From contig NC_014221.1 in the NCBI RefSeq assembly GCF_000092425.1, forward strand, positions 462,001-526,000: a DNA stretch of 64,000 nt, written 5' to 3'. Each line of letters starts with the position of its first letter. Position 1 is the first letter of the stretch. Origin of the DNA: Truepera radiovictrix DSM 17093. GTDB lineage: Bacteria > Deinococcota > Deinococci > Deinococcales > Trueperaceae. The notes under the pieces were generated by a model. That model saw only the letters and a list, made by a program, of their open reading frames with translations, was not told the DNA's origin and made no database searches. The position numbers and the translations under genes are program-made. Positions 1 through 7,456 of the stretch are shown here, piece by piece.

Positions 1-1497
1 GCTCTCGGTCGCGTACTGCACAAAGACCCGCAGCGGCCCCTGGCTGCTCAGCCGCAGCCGCGGGACCAGTGCGCCGCTTAAGAGCAGCCCGAGCGACACG
101 AGGTTGTACGCGCAGAGCGCGACCGTCATCAGCGGGTAGAACTTGCGCACGCCGAAGAGGTAGGCGAGCGCCCCCGCGACGAGCGCCCCGCCGAGCATCC
201 AGGCGAGGTTGCGCCTTAACGACTGCTCCTCGGCTTTACGCCAGGGCAGCAGCGGCCCGATGCCCATGAGCGCCAGGATACCGAGCCACAAGGGGAACGA
301 GACCTGGTTGAAAAAGGGCGCCCCGACGGTGACCTTTTCACCCGTCACGGCCTCGACGAGAAGCGGGAAGAGCGTTCCCAAAAGCACCGCGAAGGTCATC
401 GCCAAAAAGAGGACGTTGCCGAGCAGAAACGACCCCTCGCGGCTGACCACCGAGTCGAGGTCGGCGCGGTCGCGCACCTGGTCCCAGCGCAGGGCGAGCA
501 GGCCAAAGGAGACTGCCGAGACGAGGAGGAAAAAGCCGAGAAAGTAGGGCCCCACGGGACCGTCGCCGAAGGCGTGGACGGAGGAGATCACCCCCGCGCG
601 GATAATAAAGGTTCCGAGGATGGTGAGCGCAAAGGTCAGGATGATAAGGAGCAGGTTCCACGCTTTCAACATGCGGCGGCGCTCTTGGACCTGCACGCTG
701 TGGATAAAGGCGGTCGCGGTGAGCCAAGGCAAGATAGAGACGTTTTCGACGGGGTCCCAAGCCCAGTAGCCCCCCCAGCCGAGCACCTCGTAGCTCCACC
801 AACCGCCCGCGACCTTACCGAGCCCCAGAAAACCCCAACCGACGAGCGTCCAGGTGCGGGTCTGGGTCATCCACTCGCTGCCGGGGCGTTTGGTGATCAG
901 AGCGGACATGGCGTAGGCGAAGGGGACGGTGAGCCCGACGTAGCCCAGGTAGATGAGAATCGGGTGCACCGCCATCATCCAGTGGTTTTGCAAGAGCGGG
1001 TTGGGGCCGGGGCCCTCGAGCGGGGGGGTGGCGAGCGCGATAAAGGGGTTGGCGACGAGCCCGTTGACGCTGATGAAAAAGACGTTGACGGCGTTCATCA
1101 CCACGAGCGCCCAGGGGCGCAGGGCGTCGTTGGGGGCGACGAGCGCCAACAGCGCCGTGTAGCCGGCGGCGAACCACGCCCAGAGGAGGATCGAGCCCTC
1201 GAGCGCGGCCCACATGGTAGCGACCTTGACCCACGTCGGCGAGGTCGAGATGGAGTGCTCGGCGACGTACTTGACGCTAAAGTCGTCGGTCAACAGGGCC
1301 GTTTGCATCACCACGACGGCCGCGGTCATGGCGAAAAAGATGCCGACGGCGGCGTAGCGCGCCGAGGTCTGCAGCCGCGCGTCGTGCCGCGCCGCGCCGA
1401 GAGCGCCCACGAGCACCGCGTAGAGCGCGAGCCCGAGGGCGAGCAGCACGCTCCCGCTGCCTAGATACGCCAAACTAAGCTGTGTAGGGTCGAACAT
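1..1497 (-). CDS. ccmF: Cytochrome c heme lyase subunit CcmF (3' end missing)
   Basis: This is the heme lyase/transport subunit of system I cytochrome c maturation, a polytopic membrane protein that takes heme from CcmE and attaches it to apocytochrome c. I read 499 codons from ATG at 1497 without a stop before the window edge; the family is usually near 650 residues, so roughly a quarter is missing. The tryptophan-rich signature WGGYWAWDPVENVS lies at about residues 235-250, and many hydrophobic segments are visible. A GGGGGAAG ribosome binding site precedes the ATG, 8 bases after the ccmE stop. It is the last visible gene of the ccdA-ccmABCDEF run. Identification is firm; only the C-terminus is unseen. 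Confidence 0.95.
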   Translation of the reverse strand, partial: MFDPTQLSLAYLGSGSVLLALGLALYAVLVGALGAARHDARLQTSARYAAVGIFFAMTAAVVVMQTALLTDDFSVKYVAEHSISTSPTWVKVATMWAALEGSILLWAWFAAGYTALLALVAPNDALRPWALVVMNAVNVFFISVNGLVANPFIALATPPLEGPGPNPLLQNHWMMAVHPILIYLGYVGLTVPFAYAMSALITKRPGSEWMTQTRTWTLVGWGFLGLGKVAGGWWSYEVLGWGGYWAWDPVENVSILPWLTATAFIHSVQVQERRRMLKAWNLLLIILTFALTILGTFIIRAGVISSVHAFGDGPVGPYFLGFFLLVSAVSFGLLALRWDQVRDRADLDSVVSREGSFLLGNVLFLAMTFAVLLGTLFPLLVEAVTGEKVTVGAPFFNQVSFPLWLGILALMGIGPLLPWRKAEEQSLRRNLAWMLGGALVAGALAYLFGVRKFYPLMTVALCAYNLVSLGLLLSGALVPRLRLSSQGPLRVFVQYATES

Positions 1498-1505
1498 CTT
1501 CCCCC

Positions 1506-1928
1506 TTAACGCAACGCTTCTTTGAGCTCGTCGAGGTCGATCTCTTCGCCCTCGGCCGGTTCGTACACCTCGGTGTGTTTGACGAGCACCTCGTCGCCCA
1601 TAAAGGTGCCGTCTTCAAAGCTACCGACGACGACGACGCCGGTGTTTTCCCGCAGCAGCTCGGGGGGGGCGCCGCCGTAGCGCACGGGAAAGCTCTGCAC
1701 GCTGTCGGTGATGTCGAAAGCGAGTTGCAGCGCGTCGCTGTCAAACGTCAGGGTGCCCTTTTCGACGAGCCCGCCCAGACGGATGCGGCCGCTATAGCTC
1801 TCCGGCGCGCTCGCGTACTCGCTCGGCAGGATAAAGTACACCAAGCTGTTTGCCAGCGCCTGGTACAAAAAGGTCCCCGCAACGCCCAAAAGCGCCACCC
1901 CGGCGACGCTGTAGATCAGTCGTTTGAT
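1506..1928 (-). CDS. ccmE: Periplasmic heme chaperone CcmE, probable ATC start
   Basis: CcmE binds heme covalently outside the membrane and passes it to CcmF. With the start proposed here it is 140 residues: a basic N-terminus, one membrane anchor (about residues 6-28), a beta-rich domain and the heme-binding HxxxY motif (His118, Tyr122 in KHTEVYEP). The first conventional start is GTG at 1898, but that removes the basic residues before the anchor. Ten codons upstream, an ATC at 1928 begins IKRLIYSVAG, a normal CcmE N-terminus, and GGAGGA sits six bases before it. I therefore favour ATC; GTG 1898 or CTG 1919 are alternatives. The gene overlaps the end of ccmD by 13 bases. Confidence 0.88.
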   Translation of the reverse strand: MKRLIYSVAGVALLGVAGTFLYQALANSLVYFILPSEYASAPESYSGRIRLGGLVEKGTLTFDSDALQLAFDITDSVQSFPVRYGGAPPELLRENTGVVVVGSFEDGTFMGDEVLVKHTEVYEPAEGEEIDLDELKEALR

Positions 1929-2053
1929 AGCCGCTCCTCCAATCGCTTCAGGCGCCAGCGTACGAAAAGCCCATAACCGCCGTAGGTCACGAGGACTTGA
2001 GCCCAGGCCAGCGTGACCCAGTGCCAGTGCCCCCAGGTGGTGACGTCAAACAT
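1916..2053 (-). CDS. ccmD: Small heme exporter protein CcmD
   Basis: A 45-residue protein, easily missed. It starts MFDVTTWGHWHWVTLAW, has one membrane segment (about residues 12-31) and ends in a charged tail (RWRLKRLEERLSND). Size, the aromatic and His-rich N-terminus, the single membrane span and the basic helix after it match CcmD, which helps release holo-CcmE from the CcmABC complex. It overlaps the end of ccmC by 8 bases and the start of ccmE, exactly where ccmD lies in other bacteria. Identification rests on position and architecture, since the family is too short for strong motifs. Confidence 0.85.
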   Translation of the reverse strand: MFDVTTWGHWHWVTLAWAQVLVTYGGYGLFVRWRLKRLEERLSND

Positions 2054-2804
2054 GGATAACCTCCTGCGGCGCGCTCTGCAGCGTCTTTTCGCGTTCGGTC
2101 TCGAGCTGCGCCTCTAGGCGCCCGACGCGGGCGCGCTCCACCATGAAAAAGAGGTAGATAAGGGCCGCTGCCGCGACGTTGACGAGGAGCGCCTGGAGCA
2201 TCGAACCGTCCATCGTCACGCCGCCGCCATCTAAACGGATGCTCTTGGCGGGGTGCAGGGTGCGAAACCAGTTGGCCGCGAAATAGTTAAAGGGCAAGCT
2301 CGCCGCCGCGATGATGCTGACCACCGCGCTGACGCGGCCGCGCCGGTCGGGGTCCTCGAGCATACCGCGGACGATGAAATAGCCGACCAAAAGGGCGAAC
2401 AGGAGCGCCGTGAGGGTCAGCTTGGCGTCCCAGGTCCACCAGGTGTTCAGCGTCGGGCGGCTGTAGGTCATCCCACCGACTAGCGTCAGGGCCGCAAAGA
2501 CGAGCGCCAACTCGGCGTTGGCGAGCGCCCAGACGTCGAAGCTGCGGCGGCCGCTCCAGAGAAAGAGGGAACCGAAAAGCGCCGTTAAAAAGACCGCCAA
2601 AAAGCAGATCCAGGCGACCGAGACGTGGGCGTACATCACCCGGATGAGGTCGCCTTGGTTGATGTCGGCGGGGGAGGTGACGAGCGCCAGGTAGAGGCCG
2701 ACGCCAAAGAGCGCCAGCGCGGCGAGCCCGAGGAGGTTAAGCCACTTGGGGCGCGGCGGCACGCGGGGGGCGCGTCGAGGCGTGGAAGCGACGGGTCGGG
2801 TCAT
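2046..2804 (-). CDS. ccmC: Heme exporter membrane protein CcmC
   Basis: CcmC presents heme to CcmE at the outer face of the membrane. The 252-residue product has six likely membrane helices. It carries the tryptophan-rich loop TWWTWDAKLT at residues 121-130, flanked by the two expected heme-ligating histidines, His60 (MYAHVSVAW) and His182 (FRTLHPAKS). ATG at 2804 follows the ccmB stop by 15 bases, and AGGAGGAGCT precedes it. The N-terminal 20 residues are unusually Pro/Arg-rich. It belongs to the same operon as ccmB and ccmD. Confidence 0.95.
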   Translation of the reverse strand: MTRPVASTPRRAPRVPPRPKWLNLLGLAALALFGVGLYLALVTSPADINQGDLIRVMYAHVSVAWICFLAVFLTALFGSLFLWSGRRSFDVWALANAELALVFAALTLVGGMTYSRPTLNTWWTWDAKLTLTALLFALLVGYFIVRGMLEDPDRRGRVSAVVSIIAAASLPFNYFAANWFRTLHPAKSIRLDGGGVTMDGSMLQALLVNVAAAALIYLFFMVERARVGRLEAQLETEREKTLQSAPQEVIHV

Positions 2805-2819
2805 ACAGCTCCTCCTGCT

Positions 2820-3551
2820 TTACTCTTCAACGACGAAGGGGAAGATGGCACTACACACGACGAGATAGGCGAGGTTAAAACCCGCCAACAATTGTATCCA
2901 GCTGAGCGACGCGCTCGGGTCGCCCGCGAGCATCACCGACGCGCTCGAGCGCACCGCACCGACGATCACGGGGGCGATGACCGGAAAGATCAAAACAGGC
3001 AGCAGCGACTCGCGCGCGCGCAAGTTGGCGGTCAGCGCCGCGTAAAAGGTGGCGATGAGCGCGAAGCCAAAGGTGCCTAGCGCGACGGTGAGCAGCAGCC
3101 AAGGGAGGTGACGGGTGAGCGAGGCGTCAAACACGGCGGCGCTGACCGGCAAGAGCAGGGCGCCCAGGAGGGCTAAAAAGAGCCAGTTGGCGAGCAGCTT
3201 GCCGAGAAAGAGCGTCGCCCGCGGGACGGGGTAGAGCAGGAGGTGCTCAAAGGCCCCCTCCTCGAGCTCACTCGCGTAGCTCTGCGCCGCCGAGATCACG
3301 CCGGCAAACGCCAGCGCCACCCAGAACGCCCCGGCGGCAGCCTCGCGCAGCGTCCGGTCATCGGGTCCCAGAGCGAGCGCCAGGATACCGAGCACGAGCC
3401 CCGAAAAAAACAGCGTGGCGACCGTGACCTCTTTGCTGCGCAGCTCGAGCAGCAGGTCCTTGCGCGCCACCGCCCAGACGGCGACGGCGTCGCCCCAAGG
3501 GGTGCTCCCCGAAGCGGGGCGCGACGCCACTTTTGTGCGGGCCTTAACCAT
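2820..3551 (-). CDS. ccmB: Heme exporter ABC permease CcmB
   Basis: This is the membrane subunit of the CcmAB ABC complex, whose ATP hydrolysis drives release of holo-CcmE. The product is 243 residues from ATG 3551. A longer reading from GTG 3581 exists, but ATG 3551 gives an 8-base overlap with the ccmA stop, typical of translational coupling. Six hydrophobic segments are visible, and the N-terminal cytoplasmic part VARKDLLLELRSKE is a recognisable CcmB feature. It lies between ccmA and ccmC. Confidence 0.92.
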   Translation of the reverse strand: MVKARTKVASRPASGSTPWGDAVAVWAVARKDLLLELRSKEVTVATLFFSGLVLGILALALGPDDRTLREAAAGAFWVALAFAGVISAAQSYASELEEGAFEHLLLYPVPRATLFLGKLLANWLFLALLGALLLPVSAAVFDASLTRHLPWLLLTVALGTFGFALIATFYAALTANLRARESLLPVLIFPVIAPVIVGAVRSSASVMLAGDPSASLSWIQLLAGFNLAYLVVCSAIFPFVVEE

Positions 3552-4236
3552 GCGCCGCTCCCCGGGTCTTTGCCGCGTCACCCGTAAAGACCACGCTCAG
3601 GGCGCCATCCCGCAGCTCGAGCACGCTGTCGGCCAGGGGCGCGCTCCGCTCCAGGTCGTGTGAGGCCATCAGGACGGTTTTGCCCTGCGCTTTGGCCTCG
3701 AGCACGAGGCCGTCGACGAGCCCCTTGCCCGCTTCGTCGAGGGCCGCATAAGGCTCATCCAAAAGCCACAAGTCGGCCTCTGAGAGCAGCAGCCGCGCGA
3801 GCCCGAGGCGCTTTTTCATCCCGCTCGAAAAGCTGCGCACCAGCTTGTGCTGCGCCCCGCCGAGGCCGACGCGCTCCAAAAGCGCTGCGAGCTCCCCCGG
3901 GGCGGGCGCTCGGTTGTAGAGCTGCGCGGCGAGCGCGAGGTTCTCTAGCGGCGTCAACCCCCCGTAGGAGCCGCCGAAGACGCTCAGGTAGGCCACGCGC
4001 TCGCGCACCGCGTGCCCCTGTTTGACGAGGTCGAAGCCGAAGACCCGCCCGCTCCCCAAGCTCGGCCGCAGCCGCGTCGAGAGCACGCGCAAGAGCGTCG
4101 TCTTACCCGCGCCGTTGCCCCCCTTTAAGACCACGGTGCGCCCCGGCGCGACCTGCAAATTGACGCCCCGCAGCACGAACGACGCGCCGTAGCGCCGTCC
4201 GAGGTTGGTGAGCGCAACCGCGGGCACCGTGCTCAC
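3544..4236 (-). CDS. ccmA: Heme exporter ATP-binding protein CcmA
   Basis: The ATPase of the CcmAB complex, 230 residues. Walker A is GGNGAGKT at residues 39-46, the ABC signature is SFSSGMKKRLGLARLL, and Walker B is LWLLDEPYAALDEAG. I place the start at GTG 4236, whose GTGA overlaps the ccdA stop codon. A longer reading to 4359 adds about 40 residues with no domain similarity. The neighbours ccmB, ccmC and ccmD separate it from generic ABC ATPases. Confidence 0.93.
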   Translation of the reverse strand: MSTVPAVALTNLGRRYGASFVLRGVNLQVAPGRTVVLKGGNGAGKTTLLRVLSTRLRPSLGSGRVFGFDLVKQGHAVRERVAYLSVFGGSYGGLTPLENLALAAQLYNRAPAPGELAALLERVGLGGAQHKLVRSFSSGMKKRLGLARLLLSEADLWLLDEPYAALDEAGKGLVDGLVLEAKAQGKTVLMASHDLERSAPLADSVLELRDGALSVVFTGDAAKTRGAAHG

Positions 4237-4940
4237 AGGCGGCTCCAGAGCCAATCCGGCGTGAACTGCACGAGGTAGCTGTTGAGCACCGTATAAGACC
4301 CCGTGAGCATGAGCACCCCAGCGGCGACGAGAATCGCCCCCGAGGTGCGCTCGACCCACGGCAGGTAGCGGCGAAAGCGGAGCGAAAAGCGGCTAAAGGA
4401 CTCGAGCATCAAGGCGGCGAGCACAAAGGGCACCGCGAGCCCGAGCGCGTAGAACGCGAGCAGCGTCACCCCTAACCCGAGCGTCCCCGAGGCGCCGGCG
4501 ACGGTCAGCGCGGCTCCCAACACGGGACCGATGCAGGGCGTCCACCCCGCCGCAAACGCCATGCCCAGCAGCACCGCGCCGACGGGCGTACGCGTCTCGC
4601 CCTGAAAGCGCAGGCGCACGTCGCGCTGCAGCCACGGCAGGCGCAAGCCGAGCATAAAGAGCCCAAACCCCAAGATGAGTAACCCCCCCAAGCGCGACAG
4701 TTCGTAGCGGTAGGCGCTGAGAAGGCTCCCTAGAGCGCTCGCCGAGGCTCCTAAGGCGACGAAGATGAGCGAAAACCCCAAGACGAAAAGGAGGCTCCGG
4801 CTGAGGATCGCCCAGCGGGCACCGCTTCGCGCGTGGCTGCCGCCCACGTAGGCGAGATACGACGGTACGAGCGGCAGCACGCAGGGTGACAGAAACGACA
4901 GCACCCCAGCGACGAACGCCAGCGGCAAAGTTGGGGTCAT
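4233..4940 (-). CDS. ccdA: Cytochrome c biogenesis thiol-disulfide transporter CcdA
   Basis: CcdA carries reducing equivalents across the membrane to keep apocytochrome CxxCH cysteines reduced. The 235-residue product has six membrane helices. It shows the paired redox-cysteine regions of the family, LSFLSPCVLPLVPSYLAYVGG near the N-terminus and AAGWTPCIGPVLGAAL in the middle. ATG 4940 is preceded by TTTGGAGTGCCGCCC, which contains GGAG at good distance; the open frame extends 26 codons further upstream without similarity. It is first in the ccm operon. A possible -10 box (TACAAT) lies about 30 bases upstream of the ATG, without a clear -35. Confidence 0.93.
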   Translation of the reverse strand: MTPTLPLAFVAGVLSFLSPCVLPLVPSYLAYVGGSHARSGARWAILSRSLLFVLGFSLIFVALGASASALGSLLSAYRYELSRLGGLLILGFGLFMLGLRLPWLQRDVRLRFQGETRTPVGAVLLGMAFAAGWTPCIGPVLGAALTVAGASGTLGLGVTLLAFYALGLAVPFVLAALMLESFSRFSLRFRRYLPWVERTSGAILVAAGVLMLTGSYTVLNSYLVQFTPDWLWSRL

Positions 4941-5110
4941 GGGCGGCACTCCAAACTCACTAGAGCACTTATTGTACACCCCCCTACCGGGCCCCCGCGC
5001 ACGGACATTTGTCCTCAAGCCGCCCGCGCCCCGCGGACCCGTGAGGCGCTCTACGAACCCCGCATGAACGCGCGGTCGCGAGCCGCCCCCCAGCGGCGTT
5101 GCCGGGAGGC

Positions 5111-5139
5111 TTGACAGGTTCGGCTGCGGTCCATATACT
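5111..5139 (+). promoter_or_regulatory. Near-consensus promoter of the tRNA cluster
   Basis: TTGACA at 5111-5116 and TATACT at 5134-5139 are separated by exactly 17 bases. Transcription would start about ten bases before tRNA-Lys at 5149. This is the strongest sigma-70-type promoter seen in the window and fits a stable RNA operon. Confidence 0.85.
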
Positions 5140-5148
5140 AGCGGAGTT

Positions 5149-5224
<76 letters not shown>

Positions 5225-5228
5225 CCGA

Positions 5229-5303
5229 GGCCCCTTCGACTAGCGGTTAGGTCACCACCCTTTCAAGGTGGCGGCACGGGTTCGAATCCCGTAGGGGTCA
5301 CCA
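5229..5303 (+). tRNA. tRNA-Glu(TTC)
   Basis: A 75-base cloverleaf. The acceptor GGCCCCT pairs with AGGGGTC (one G-T pair), the anticodon stem CCACC/GGTGG encloses CTTTCAA with anticodon TTC, and the T-loop is GGTTCGAATCC. CCA is encoded. It lies 4 bases after tRNA-Lys, so co-transcription is likely. Confidence 0.96.
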
Positions 5304-5316
5304 CTGAAAGCCACGC

Positions 5317-5352
5317 AACTGGTATCATCAGTGAAAGCTGGTGATACCAGTT
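5317..5352. repeat. 15-bp inverted repeat between two tRNA genes
   Basis: AACTGGTATCATCAG at 5317-5331 and CTGGTGATACCAGTT at 5338-5352 form a 15-base stem with one G-T pair around the loop TGAAAG. It has no T-tract, so it is probably not a terminator. As RNA it could be a processing signal between tRNA-Glu and tRNA-Val; as DNA it could be a protein or recombination site. Confidence 0.7.
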
Positions 5353-5358
5353 ACCCTT

Positions 5359-5434
5359 GGGCGATTAGCTCAGCTGGAAGAGCGCTTCCCTTACAAGGAA
5401 GATGTCGGCGGTTCGAGCCCGTCATCGCCCACCA
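5359..5434 (+). tRNA. tRNA-Val(TAC)
   Basis: A 76-base cloverleaf. The acceptor GGGCGAT pairs with ATCGCCC, the anticodon stem CTTCC/GGAAG encloses CTTACAA with anticodon TAC, and the T-loop is GGTTCGAGCC. CCA is encoded. A decayed tyrosine integrase lies directly downstream on the other strand, so the 3' end of this tRNA is the likely attachment site of the element beyond it. Confidence 0.97.
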
Positions 5435-5451
5435 AACCGACGTACTAGACG

Positions 5452-5481
5452 CAAAAAGAAGCCCCGGCAAACTGCCGGGGC
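5452..5481. terminator. Terminator between tRNA-Val and the integrase remnant
   Basis: GCCCCGGC (5461-5468) and GCCGGGGC (5474-5481) form an 8-bp GC stem. On the minus strand it is followed by TTCTTTTT, a good intrinsic terminator for the integrase. On the plus strand the following CGTTCTGTT is a weaker U-tract, but it could still end the tRNA transcript. Confidence 0.7.
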
Positions 5482-5526
5482 CGTTCTGTTGAGGAAGATT
5501 TGCACCTTATGTGCACCTACGGGGTT

Positions 5527-6680
5527 TCAGTTCGCCGTACTCGGGTCGCTCTTAGGCAAGAAGTCGAGTAGGCTCACGGCGGCGTTCACCCGCCGCTCTT
5601 CAAACAGGTGGGTGTAAACGTCTAAGGTAAACGAGGCGCGGCTATGGCCCAGGCGGTCGGCTAGCATGGGGCCTACGCCGCTCTTGATCGCGCCATAGAT
5701 GCGTGAAGGTGGCGCAGATCGTGGAGCCTTACTTGGGGCACTCCGGCGGCTCTCATGAGTTGGATACGCAAGCGCGTCAGGTTGTCGGGGTTCAGCGGCG
5801 TACCCGTTTCAGAGACGAAAACAAGCCCGTTGTCAGGCCACGAAGATAGACGCTCGGCGTCTTGGCGTTGACGGTGTCGTAGCAGCACCTCGAGCACATC
5901 GGGCGAGAGAGACGCGCCGTGTGCCCTTGGCCGTTTTGGGAGTGCTCAGCACGAGCTTGCCTTTTGCCTTCACGAGCGTCTGCTTAACGTGCAGCACGTT
6001 CCCTGTGATGTCATCCCAGCGCAGCCCTAGCAGCTCGCCGCGGCGTAGCCCCGTCGCCATGCCCAAGTAGAAGAGGGCGTAGAGACGATGCGAGCGGGCT
6101 GTGTCGAGAAAGCGTGCGGCGTCTTGGGGCGTCCACAGCGACAGCTCACGGCGTGTCTCTTGGTAGGCGCTCACCGCTTCGATAGGGTTACGCGGTACGA
6201 GTTGCCATTTCACGGCTTGCTTCATGGCGCTGAAGAGTACCCGGCGCGCTTTGTTCGCGGCGGCCACACCTCGCCACACCTCGGTTGTCTGCAATTTCGT
6301 TGAGGGCGGTCTGGGCTTATAGGGGCGTTAGCTTGTCGAGTCGGACGCGCCCGATGTGAGGGTACAAGCAGCGCGTTCCGTCATCATTACGCCATGTGGG
6401 TAGAGGGCTTGATGTGCCGCTCCTTCTCCGCTAGCCACTGCTCTAGGTACCCCCTCACCGTGAGCTTCGTGTCCGAGTAGGTGCCGTTCGCTAGGCGCTG
6501 CTTCAGCTCAGCGACCTTGGCGAGCGCTTCGGCTTGCGTCTTGCCGCTCACTCACCGAAAGCGCTGCTTCCCGGCTTCGTCGTAACCCACCGTCACCTTG
6601 CCGCGCCAGGTGCCGTTAGGCAGTTCGAACACAGAGCCTTCGCCCTTGCCGCGTTTCGTGTTGCGCTTACGCTTTGGCAT
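5527..6680 (-). pseudogene. Degraded tyrosine site-specific integrase
   Basis: Phage/ICE-type integrase that would have recombined at the adjacent tRNA-Val. From ATG 6680, an AP2-like arm-binding domain is readable (EGSVFELPNGTWRGKVTV), then the core-binding region (VRGYLEQWLAEKERHIKPST). The catalytic domain follows in pieces: GLRRGELLGLRW, VRLHDLRHLHAS, and LGHSRASFTLDVYTHL with the tyrosine. It is broken by an in-frame TGA (6554-6552), a TAA (6389-6387), and frame changes near 6380-6300, about 5930 and about 5690. It ends at TGA 5527. It lies 3 bases after the RelE toxin gene. With several independent lesions, sequencing error is unlikely; the element is probably immobile. Confidence 0.9.
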
Positions 6681-6683
6681 CGT

Positions 6684-6992
6684 CTACCCCTTTCGTAACC
6701 GCTTGCTCGCCACTCGGTACACGTCGCGCTTATCGCCTTCCTTACGAATGCCGATGACGACCACCGTCACCACGCCCTCGAGCATCCCGACTTGGTAGAC
6801 GATCCGGTAGCGCTGCCCCGCGGCCCGGACGCTCCGGTAGTCTCTGAGATCGTCAGCGAGCGCCTTACCGCGTTTGTCCGGGTCGGTCGTCAGTTCGTCG
6901 ATCTTGCGTTCTATCGCCTCATAGGTGCGGGTGTCGCTGATACCGTCCAGGTCGGCTTGCGCGTCGGCTGTGAGGATGATGCTGAAGCGCAC
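6684..6992 (-). CDS. RelE/ParE-family toxin
   Basis: 102 residues with the compact RelE/ParE fold: start RFSIILTADAQADLDGISD, central RKIDELTTDPDKRGKAL, then RSVRAAGQRYRIVYQV and the C-terminal VVVIGIRKEGDKRDVY. In RelE-type toxins this family cleaves mRNA on the ribosome; ParE relatives poison gyrase, and I cannot separate the two. It starts at GTG 6992 immediately after the stop of the upstream antitoxin gene, so the pair is translated together. Some residues between the toxin and its antitoxin are lysine- and arginine-rich at the C-terminus, as expected for an RNA-binding toxin. Confidence 0.85.
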   Translation of the reverse strand: MRFSIILTADAQADLDGISDTRTYEAIERKIDELTTDPDKRGKALADDLRDYRSVRAAGQRYRIVYQVGMLEGVVTVVVIGIRKEGDKRDVYRVASKRLRKG

Positions 6993-7346
6993 CTAGAGCC
7001 CACGCTTTGCACGCTGCTCTGCTTTGACTTGCTCCCAGGGGATGAGTTTCACCTCGCCGCGCTCGAAGCGCCCTATGCGCTCCCGGAGGTCATCGGGTAC
7101 GCCGTCCGAAAACTCGTGCTCTTCCACCTCGCGCTCTAAGACATCGGTGACATTCACGCGCTGCCCGGTGAGCTTGTCGAGGGTATCGAGCACCGTTTGC
7201 AAGGTGTCTAAGCTCACGCGCTGCGCTTCGCCTCGAGCCAGCGGATAGATCGTGTTCACGCTGAGCCCCGACGCTTTAGCGAGTTGGTAGGCGGTTAGGC
7301 CATGCCGGTTTAGGTATTCCTTCAACGTCCATCTCATAGCACACAT
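6993..7346 (-). CDS. XRE-type antitoxin of the RelE/ParE pair
   Basis: 117 residues. The N-terminal helix-turn-helix is LTAYQLAKASGLSVNTIYPL (about residues 17-36), of the Cro/C1 type, followed by an acidic C-terminal part (DVLEREVEEHEFSDGVPDD) likely to bind the toxin. It begins at ATG 7346, or ATG 7337 in frame. It directly precedes the toxin. An inverted repeat upstream (7349-7395) is a plausible autoregulatory operator, since such antitoxins normally repress their own promoter. Confidence 0.8.
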   Translation of the reverse strand: MCAMRWTLKEYLNRHGLTAYQLAKASGLSVNTIYPLARGEAQRVSLDTLQTVLDTLDKLTGQRVNVTDVLEREVEEHEFSDGVPDDLRERIGRFERGEVKLIPWEQVKAEQRAKRGL

Positions 7347-7348
7347 AA

Positions 7349-7399
7349 TAGCATATAACTTGTTAGCCTATTGCGTGTTTAGCAGGTATATGCTACTAT
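7349..7399. promoter_or_regulatory. Inverted repeat operator and divergent promoter region
   Basis: TAGCATATA at 7349-7357 and TATATGCTA at 7387-7395 are perfect inverted 9-mers 29 bases apart. On the plus strand TTGCGT (7371-7376) and TACTAT (7394-7399) sit 17 bases apart, making a promoter for the ORF at 7457. The repeats flank the starts of both directions, as expected for an antitoxin-bound operator. Confidence 0.5.
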
Positions 7400-7456
7400 A
7401 AGGGCAGTTAGGGGCTCAGCCCTGAGAAGCGTCCCCTAACTAGAACGGAGTTCCAC

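Noticed and set aside
574-1464. 296-codon plus-strand ORF opposite ccmF
   Set aside because: It is an antisense shadow; the composition is highly charged without folds or motifs, and the minus strand encodes a clear CcmF.
5359-5434. Search for a second copy of the tRNA-Val 3' end as attachment site
   Set aside because: I scanned the region up to the CRISPR locus and saw no obvious repeat of the T-arm and acceptor sequence, so no att site is claimed.
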